Source: Spirodela intermedia (Eukaryota > Streptophyta > Magnoliopsida > Alismatales > Araceae). Taken from it: a stretch of DNA of 64,000 bases. The translations under genes and the position numbers were made by a program. Below, piece after piece: positions 60,101-64,000 of the stretch. Below the pieces are notes generated by a model. That model ran no database searches. It was given only the letters and a program-made list of their open reading frames with translations, and was not told the origin of the DNA. The stretch's first letter is position 1. The number at the start of each line of letters is the position of its first letter. The stretch covers positions 498,501 through 562,500 of the forward strand of contig LR746275.1 in assembly GCA_902729315.2 (NCBI GenBank). Direction: 5' to 3'.

Positions 60101-62572
60101 ACTTGACCCAGTTAGCAAAAGAGTGGTCACAATAGCAGGGACAGGTAATGCTGGTTTCAAGGATGGAGCAGCCCTATCAGCCCAGGTTTAGTCCAATTTT
60201 TTCTTTTTTTTTTCTATTTTCTGCAACATTGAATGATTGCTTTTGAAATAACTCTTTCCTGTTTTACACATTACCCTGAGTTCATAGCTCCATCCTCTCA
60301 ATTGTGTAGCAAAGAATTTCCTCTCATTTCCTCTAATCTCACTTCAACGGAAAAAAATAATTGGTGACCAAAGACAGTAATACCTATCACACACAAAAGC
60401 GGAACCACCTCACTCACAATACACAATTCCTAGTTTACTAACTGATAGACAAAAAAGTTTGCCAACTAATCTTTGATTACCCTTAGTATTATGAAGAACG
60501 TTCTCGGTATTAATAGCATTGGATACTATCCACAGGCTAAGCTGCTTACTTTTTCTAGTAGTTCTGTGGCATATTTCCTTTGGGAAAAGACATTTACTTT
60601 CAACACTACAATCTCAGTGCCTCAGAAAAACTTGAGCTGACCAAGATCCTTCATCTCAAATGCATTTGTTAAGTTCCTCATCAGGTTCTTAATCCCTTTG
60701 ATATTTTCCCATATAGTTATCATGTCATCAACATATACTTGGAGAATCACTTAGTATCTTTTTATTTAACTAACACTATATTGCTTACTCTACCCAAATC
60801 TGATTATAGTAACGTCAAATCTAGAGAACCTAGCCCATGGTGGATGACTTAGGTATGATCATGCGTTGGGGCGGCCTTTCTATTATTTTCTTACTCTTAC
60901 CATGAATAAATTTTCCTTAAGCTCCTCGTCAAAGAGCGTCTCGAATGTCTCTGGCTCTTCCCTACTGGAGTTAAGACCTTCACAGTGGATAGCTCGGAAC
61001 CAGTCGATTCCTGAGCCATTCGTTCTCCCGTCAACCTCTCGGTTGGCCTTTGCCAGCCCTTCCACGTAAGGAAGAGAACTGCCAGTGAATGAACTTGAAG
61101 AACCGAAGATTTTTACCGGTTCCTTAGAAAAGCTATCATTATAATTTAGTGTATGTGCCCAGAAGAGTACCATAATGAATTCCCTGACTTTTTCTGTGTG
61201 GAATTGAACAAAAAAAATAGATCAACTCCAAGACATTATTTTTATGGATTTTAGTAATGAACTTTTTTTTGAAAAATAATTTAGGAGTCCTATTTATGCG
61301 AGCTTTTATCTTACATAGACTACCAAGTACATGAAGTAGAGGTGAAAATAACAGTCAGCGTTGAAAGCAATGATTTATAGGAAGCTTACTGCCATAATTT
61401 TGTTTACGCTCTTGGGGAAAAGCATCAGCAAAATGTACTTCAACTGGAAGCCTTTTAAAGAAATGATGCTGAAAAAGAAGAGCACGGGTGATAACCTTTT
61501 GAGTACCTTTTCTAGGTGAAGGGCTGGAGGTGGTCCTGCTTAATTGTGAAAGAATCATATGTAAGCAACAATGTTTGGTTATGAGAAGTACATACCTCAG
61601 CTCAAAGAAGAGATGGAAAAAGGAACTCCTAAATTATGAGTTATTTTAATGTTCTCTTTAACTGTTTGTCCTTGAAGATCTTGCCCTTTTTTGTAAGGAT
61701 ACCTCTCCCAACACCTGTCTACATTGTGGTTCTCCTTGCCACAGTGTGTACATCCTGCCATCGTTATTATTTCCCATGCCTGAATTGTTTCTCTTTTTTC
61801 TCCTTTAAAGTGCTTATGCTAGTCTAAATATTTATTGCTGATGCAAACACTAGGAGATAGAATATGCAGCAGAAAATCTCTCTTCATATTCACATCGTAA
61901 GTGACTGCTACATACAAGTGCCAGGGCCACAAAACAAGGAAACTACCTAACTAGGAAACCGAAAAATAGGAAACGAACAAGGTATACCTGGAAATGGTCC
62001 AGCTGAGAACCGAACTCCTAAATATTTGTTCTTTCCCACATTTGTTCTGAGCAATGCTTCCACTAATTGAACCTTCATTCATGGTTTTTCACTTTCCTCT
62101 ATCGGGTCATTGAAATATTCGTATCCTAGAGTTGATTCTGTGATGAAATATGAGAATCTGACACCTCAACACCAAATAGCTAGGGTTCCTACTTTTAAAT
62201 TTCTCATCATACTAGAAATCTTGGAGCTTTTCTATTATCCTTTTCTAGTTGCATGTTATAATCCTTTAGAAAATCAATCATGTGTCTCCAATTAGCCAAA
62301 TGCTGGAAGAATTTCTTTTTCTCCTTTCCTATTCAACCTATTTTCTCTTAATTAAAAAAAAATCCTCTTTTTTTCTCTTGTAATCTTATTATTCCAATAG
62401 TTACATGCACATGCTCGGGCCAACCCACCTTGTTGTAAAGATGAATGTCCACCTAATATTTTTTCACCTCTTGGGGTTATTTTCACGTGGAATTACTATT
62501 AACATACTATTTAAAACGGTACTTGTTTTTTACAGCTTTCTGAGCCATCCGGGATCACTGATGCAGGAAATG
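18101..62572 (+). CDS. SOQ1: SUPPRESSOR OF QUENCHING 1 (SOQ1), chloroplastic; partial, 3' end outside window
   Basis: Thylakoid protein that restrains slow photoprotective quenching (qH) in Arabidopsis. Exons: 18101-18515, 18630-18730, 18823-18879, 18982-19076, 20512-20611, 28888-28946, 33765-33892, 34243-34363, 35352-35439, 35864-35942, 36203-36263, 36366-36441, 39801-39911, 40545-40640, 46664-46786, 48162-48359, 48464-48568, 50223-50287, 56692-56785, 57224-57381, 58935-58984, 59073-59194, 59302-59409, 60093-60185, 62536-62572. Every junction keeps phase: 2740 nt, 913 residues. Ser/Thr/Arg-rich transit peptide; HAD domain from [12 protein letters not shown] (Asp100, Asp102) to [11 protein letters not shown]; one hydrophobic segment near 365-385 after DILRYGSL; TlpA-like thioredoxin with CCINC at 475-479; NHL repeats from about 605 ([38 protein letters not shown]). 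The last repeat and C-terminal domain lie beyond 64000. Introns 2 and 11 have GC donors. Five introns exceed 3 kb and hold retrotransposons. Confidence 0.96.
18731..18822 (+). other. GC-AG intron (SOQ1 intron 2)
   Basis: The exon ends GAGAAG and the intron starts GCAAGT, ending TTCCAG before TACGCAAAGCC. The joined protein reads [18 protein letters not shown], matching the SOQ1 family exactly across the junction. Confidence 0.88.
19077..20511. other. SOQ1 intron 4, no feature seen
   Basis: The intron is AT-rich with normal GT and AG ends. I recognise no transposon coding fragment and no repeat shared with the rest of the window. Confidence 0.6.
21649..21813 (-). repeat. 3' LTR of the intron-5 copia element
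   Basis: It begins TGTTAAATGC and ends CTTCTACA on the minus strand, directly after a polypurine tract. It is 165 bp against 121 bp for its partner because of an extra block containing a TAGGGTTTATATCC string. Confidence 0.85.
25169..26879 (+). mobile_element. Nested miniature, non-coding LTR retrotransposon (TRIM-like)
   Basis: The LTRs are 25169-25342 (174 bp, TGTTGGAAATTC ... TTTCCAACA) and 26711-26879 (169 bp, diverged ends). The sequence after the first LTR, TGGTATTAGAGTGGG (25343-25357), is a tRNA-Met-type primer-binding site, and GAGGAGGGG before the second LTR (26702-26710) is a polypurine tract. The flanks GGATA and GGATC are a near-perfect target duplication. The 1368-bp interior has no gag or pol; it holds a minisatellite (about 25600-25745). 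It lies in opposite orientation inside the copia gag region, so it inserted later. A solo LTR of the same family lies at 54580-54753. Confidence 0.85.
25600..25745 (+). repeat. Minisatellite of about 33 bp in the miniature element
   Basis: Four imperfect units of the form ccttc(c/t)ggcgaggycttctgcctctgccgagta follow one another. A diverged array of the same type lies on the minus strand of the host copia leader at about 27640-27800. Confidence 0.75.
27400..27917 (-). other. Non-coding leader of the intron-5 copia element
   Basis: Between the primer-binding site and gag there is no protein frame but two repeat types: TTGACTATTGAC tandem units (about 27405-27465) and imperfect units related to the minisatellite of the nested element (about 27640-27800). 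Confidence 0.6.
27934..28054 (-). repeat. 5' LTR of the intron-5 copia element
   Basis: It begins TGTTAAACATAATGG and ends ACCTTCTACA on the minus strand and directly abuts the tRNA-Met primer-binding site at 27918-27933. The target duplication CTTCT follows at 28055. Confidence 0.9.
28947..29858. other. Left part of SOQ1 intron 6, no feature seen
   Basis: AT-rich intronic sequence. The string atagaaacagtgctttgtccaccg occurs partly twice (about 29422-29515); otherwise nothing is recognised. Confidence 0.55.
29960..31734 (-). pseudogene. Ty3/gypsy gag-protease-RT remnant
   Basis: On the minus strand the order is a gag part ([18 protein letters not shown], just below 31734), a zinc-knuckle-like [12 protein letters not shown] near 31400-31370, an aspartic protease region ending [13 protein letters not shown] (about 30940-30900), then reverse transcriptase ([20 protein letters not shown], 30290-30220, and [10 protein letters not shown] near 30120). 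The active-site box is altered (YDIL for DDIL). RT breaks off near 29960, so the rest of RT and RNase H is absent. Not functional. Confidence 0.85.
31735..32045 (-). repeat. Internal gypsy LTR
   Basis: It matches the solo LTR at 37361-37614 along its length (shared ataccaactttgccgcc, gtgctcctttc, gttccccgac/tgcc). A polypurine tract (complement of 32046-32062) precedes it on the minus strand after integrase, so it is a 3' LTR of the integrase copy; the gag coding region abuts its other end directly, with no primer-binding site. Confidence 0.85.
32133..32760 (-). pseudogene. Ty3/gypsy integrase C-terminal remnant
   Basis: Seen on the minus strand: QPREWQSWL and [19 protein letters not shown], then the open frame 32642-32133 with [20 protein letters not shown] and a chromodomain-like end [11 protein letters not shown]. 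There are stops and frame changes upstream. It begins abruptly at about 32765 next to TTGACTATTGAC repeats. Confidence 0.85.
32780..33300. repeat. Minisatellite leader of the mosaic element
   Basis: It holds TTGACTATTGAC units (about 32795-32880) and a nearly perfect 40-bp tandem duplication (32993-33032 and 33033-33072, one mismatch), continuing as looser ggatggcgttg-like units to 33220. The TTGACTATTGAC type also occurs in the intron-5 copia leader. Confidence 0.8.
36264..36365 (+). other. GC-AG intron (SOQ1 intron 11)
   Basis: The best join is GAAGGGAG|GCATGT ... TGTAG|GAGCGATACTCC, giving [17 protein letters not shown], which keeps the family spacing. The nearby GT donors (36300 and 36315) shift the frame to an early stop in the next exon. 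Confidence 0.75.
37361..37614 (-). mobile_element. Solo gypsy LTR in SOQ1 intron 12
   Basis: A 254-bp block from TGATACGATCC to GGAATCGTATCA is flanked on both sides by CACTG (37356-37360 and 37615-37619). It is the same family as the LTR at 31735-32045; the orientation follows that element's minus-strand coding. No interior remains, as expected after LTR-LTR recombination. Confidence 0.9.
37620..39800. other. Right part of SOQ1 intron 12, no feature seen
   Basis: AT-rich intronic sequence with no recognised coding fragment. Short frames near 39347-39634 resemble nothing I know. Confidence 0.55.
40937..41169 (+). repeat. 5' LTR of the intron-14 copia element
   Basis: It starts TGTTGTCGAGATG and ends TTGATCACA directly before the tRNA-Met primer-binding site. 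A TATAAATA promoter motif and an AATAAAG signal lie within it (near 41050 and 41095). Confidence 0.93.
41440..42450 (+). pseudogene. Copia gag, broken
   Basis: The frame starts [11 protein letters not shown] and includes the typical gag core ([33 protein letters not shown]) and a complete CCHC zinc knuckle ([14 protein letters not shown], about 42278-42319). A stop codon at about 41741 and a frameshift at about 42060 interrupt it. Confidence 0.9.
42490..43700 (+). pseudogene. Copia protease and integrase, broken
   Basis: The protease motif reads [11 protein letters not shown] where the active enzyme has DSGA, so the Ser next to the catalytic Asp is Leu. Integrase shows the H-rich start (GHLSFF), DIWGP, FRSDN and the Glu of [10 protein letters not shown], i.e. 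the D,D,E triad is still visible. Stops occur at about 42721 and 42927, and there is a frameshift at about 43660. Confidence 0.88.
43660..45331 (+). pseudogene. Copia reverse transcriptase and RNase H with internal RT deletion
   Basis: After the integrase tail, RT begins with [18 protein letters not shown], has TGA where Trp is expected (44342), then [21 protein letters not shown] and [18 protein letters not shown] to KKSLYGLKQ (about 44710). The next recognisable residues are [18 protein letters not shown], so the RT middle with the YVDD active site is missing (roughly 150 codons). RNase H ([40 protein letters not shown]) is open to the stop before the polypurine tract. Confidence 0.9.
45339..45571 (+). 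repeat. 3' LTR of the intron-14 copia element
   Basis: It follows the purine run AGGGGGAG and matches the 5' LTR base for base except at two positions near the start and four near the end, where the terminal CACA has become TATA. Confidence 0.93.
46787..48161. other. SOQ1 intron 15, no feature seen
   Basis: AT-rich intron with normal ends. No transposon sequence or shared repeat was recognised. Confidence 0.55.
48569..50222. other. SOQ1 intron 17, no feature seen
   Basis: AT-rich intron. It has a G homopolymer run near 49511-49521 and a short repeated string taagatttaggatc (about 48796 and 48849). No coding fragment is recognised. Confidence 0.55.
51100..52750 (-). mobile_element. Copia pol remnant A in SOQ1 intron 18
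   Basis: Read on the minus strand: the pol spacer [11 protein letters not shown] (about 52580-52540) and [14 protein letters not shown] (about 52500-52460), RT start [28 protein letters not shown] (about 52160-52070), a decayed RT middle ([13 protein letters not shown] near 51790-51750) and RNase H ([20 protein letters not shown] and [14 protein letters not shown], about 51340-51125). Many stops; LTRs not identified. Confidence 0.85.
52880..54960 (-). mobile_element. Copia remnant B in SOQ1 intron 18, probably nested in remnant A
   Basis: On the minus strand: RT start (EEMRALKS, about 54840-54815), RT continuing as [18 protein letters not shown] after an LTR insertion, a [10 protein letters not shown] stretch (about 54125-54090), [20 protein letters not shown] (about 53830-53770), RNase H end [15 protein letters not shown] (about 53440-53395), polypurine tract (complement of 53268-53280) and a 3' LTR starting TGTTGAGAACC at 53267 and running to about 52880. 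The 5' LTR and gag are not seen. It separates remnant A from its presumed upstream part. Limits are approximate. Confidence 0.75.
54580..54753 (+). mobile_element. Solo LTR of the miniature (TRIM-like) family inside copia remnant B
   Basis: 174 bp from TGTTGGAGGTTC to TTTCCAACA, the same length as and closely similar to the LTR at 25169-25342 (shared ttctaggtcgta, ataatgggggttasagttgaat, ctcccctctgtcc). It splits the RT frame of remnant B. Only TTT is shared by the two flanks, so a target duplication is not clear. Confidence 0.88.
54961..56691. other. Right part of SOQ1 intron 18, no feature seen
   Basis: AT-rich intron with no recognised coding fragment; it may contain the left-over 5' part of remnant A, but I could not identify it. 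Confidence 0.5.
57382..58934. other. SOQ1 intron 20, no clear feature
   Basis: AT-rich. A small tandem duplication (gagctgcgtaatcatctaga / gagttgcataatcatctaca) lies near 58237-58293. No transposon coding sequence was recognised. Confidence 0.5.
59410..60092. other. SOQ1 intron 23, no feature seen
   Basis: AT-rich intron with normal GT and AG ends and nothing else recognised. Confidence 0.5.
60520..62041 (-). mobile_element. Copia remnant in SOQ1 intron 24
   Basis: On the minus strand an LTR begins TGTGGGAAAG at 62041 and extends to about 61850. Then comes a gag zinc knuckle of perfect CX2CX4HX4C form ([14 protein letters not shown], about 61752-61709) and, after an unassigned stretch, an RT piece with QVYVDDM (about 60742-60722) and [11 protein letters not shown] (about 60660-60628). 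Integrase and RNase H are not recognised, so most of pol is deleted or scrambled. The frame 61173-60883 between them is open but I do not recognise it. Confidence 0.75.
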
Positions 62573-62973
62573 GTATGCTTTTTTTCTGTTTATCATTGTA
62601 TTTTCGCTAGTCATGTCTCATGCTGATGTGCGTTCTCGAAACTCAGTTTGAAATTAAATCCTCACCTTATAGAGACTTCATTTGGCTGCTTTATACGAAG
62701 GTTGAAGCTAAATACTCTGGTGGACAAAAGTTATTCAATTTTCAGCAATAGGGTTGTGCCTTAACGGATCTTCATATGAGAAGTGTAACTGTTATTCTCA
62801 TAAAAAAGAGATTGGATTTCCTTTAAGAATATAAAATAGTCTACCATTACATTCAACTGGTTTTGTTGACCCCTGGAGTTGAATGGTTTCAAGTGCAATG
62901 AAGTGCACCTGAAGTTCAAGAAGTTCCTATGGGTGAAGGTGGAAGGGAATTAGTAGAAACTTATAGTATTCTC

Positions 62974-63120
62974 TGTGGGAAAGAACATATATTAAGTAGT
63001 TCGGTTCTTAGTTGGACCGTTTCCTAGTTGTCAGGTAGTTTCCTTGTTTTGTGGCCCAGGTACTAGCAACTAACAGTCACTCATGATGCGAATATGTGAA
63101 GAACTATAGTGAGAAATAGC
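62974..63120 (+). repeat. Inverted copy of the intron-24 copia LTR, in intron 25
   Basis: The sequence starting TGTGGGAAAGAACATATATT matches the reverse complement of about 61865-62041 over most of its length (shared agttcggttct, ggtagtttccttgttttgtggccc, cagtcact, gaatatg). It is probably a solo or truncated LTR. Together the two form an inverted pair around SOQ1 exon 25. Confidence 0.8.
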
Positions 63121-64000
63121 ATGTTTGAGATTCTTTAATTATCATTTGTTTATTATTTACTTCAGTACAAATAGGCTCTTTAAGTTGCAATAACTAATGC
63201 ACAGGCTATGGAACTAAATTGAATAACCTTTTTTCTAATCAAAGGCACATAAAAATTAATTGTATTTATTGTCATACTTTAAATAGAATAGTGCCATTCA
63301 ACAATGTACACACCTAAAACCAGAGGTTGTATTAATAAGATCACATCTGTTTATGGAGGAAAAAGATTCAAATCAGAATAGATCGGATCGGATGGAATAA
63401 ATAAAAAATGCAGTATATAAGTGATCTCTTAATTCTATGACATAGTGGCAAAAACCAATGGTAACCCTTGAACTGTGCACATCCTCATTGAATAATTATC
63501 TGTTTATGGGACTAAAAATGTACAAAAGTAACGCATAAAATGGAAATAAGAGATGAATAAGCTACTACAAGGTCATAATTACATCTTTGTAAGATTGGAG
63601 AAGTCCAGTAAACATGTCATGTCAACTTCACAACATAATGGCATAATAAATCGGACAGGAAACCTGAAGCCTGCCCCACACTATATTTTTTAGACTTGGG
63701 CCTCTAATTCTATCTTCGTATTTGGCCTGAAGCCTGTCTTTGCACATTTAGTTGAATGGAACAATTTTTCTTTTTGATTCAATTTTTTAAAAAGCTATCC
63801 TCCCTCATCGTTCTTGGTCATAAGGGATGAGGAGACTAGGTTAGCCAAAAGATGGTTATCCGTTCAAGGAAACAAAGTGACCTTGATTTTTCAGGGTATT
63901 CCCTTATTTCTTCTAGACTAATTGCTTTGTACCTCCGCATCCTGTTGTTCCATACCCCATGATTAGTTCTTCCACATCAAATAAGTTTTCCTCAATGCCC
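63121..64000. other. SOQ1 intron 25 continuing past the window end
   Basis: The GT donor is at 62573 and no acceptor followed by the expected NHL coding sequence (a VADTNNS-like motif) is seen before 64000, so the intron is at least 1.4 kb long. Confidence 0.6.

Noticed and set aside
60883-61173. Open frame on the minus strand in SOQ1 intron 24
   Set aside because: It sits inside a copia remnant between gag and RT pieces, and I recognise no family; it is not listed as a separate gene.

Overview
The window is nuclear DNA of a flowering plant. It holds intron-rich genes with GT-AG and a few GC-AG introns, a chloroplast-targeted protein, a DYW-class pentatricopeptide gene and many nested LTR retrotransposons. 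The very GC-rich coding exons of the pectinesterase and PPR genes, beside AT-rich introns, suggest a monocot, possibly a commelinid; this is inference from composition only.

Left part (1-18 kb), gene-dense: a five-exon pectinesterase on the minus strand (2229-3929); an intronless DYW PPR gene on the plus strand (4868-6931); the catalytic part of tRNA-splicing endonuclease subunit SEN2 on the minus strand (7363-8759), apparently spliced to an unfamiliar N-terminal exon; a 6-kb repeat-bearing spacer with a solo LTR (11288-12056) and a degenerate tandem array (about 13.4-14.2 kb); and the six-exon GINS subunit SLD5 on the minus strand (14724-17723).

Right part (18-64 kb): one giant plus-strand gene, SOQ1 (SUPPRESSOR OF QUENCHING 1). 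It encodes a thylakoid protein with HAD phosphatase, membrane segment, TlpA-like thioredoxin and NHL beta-propeller domains. I reconstructed 25 exons (18101-62572) in one continuous reading frame of 913 residues; the C-terminal end lies beyond the window. The gene is spread over more than 44 kb because its introns took up LTR retrotransposons: a copia element with a nested miniature element (21649-28054), a mosaic carrying a permuted Ty3/gypsy segment (29859-33446), a solo gypsy LTR (37361-37614), a young but defective copia element (40937-45571), two overlapping copia remnants plus a solo LTR of the miniature family (about 51.1-54.95 kb), and a copia remnant (60.5-62.04 kb) whose LTR recurs inverted at 62974.

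SLD5 and SOQ1 are divergent and share a promoter region of 377 bp. PPR and SEN2 converge; pectinesterase and PPR diverge. The genes have unrelated roles (cell wall, organelle RNA editing, tRNA splicing, DNA replication, photoprotection), so nothing points to an operon-like system. The unusual material lies in splice sites (three GC-AG introns), in the SEN2 N-terminus, and in the retrotransposon structures. I found no CRISPR array and recognised no tRNA or rRNA gene.
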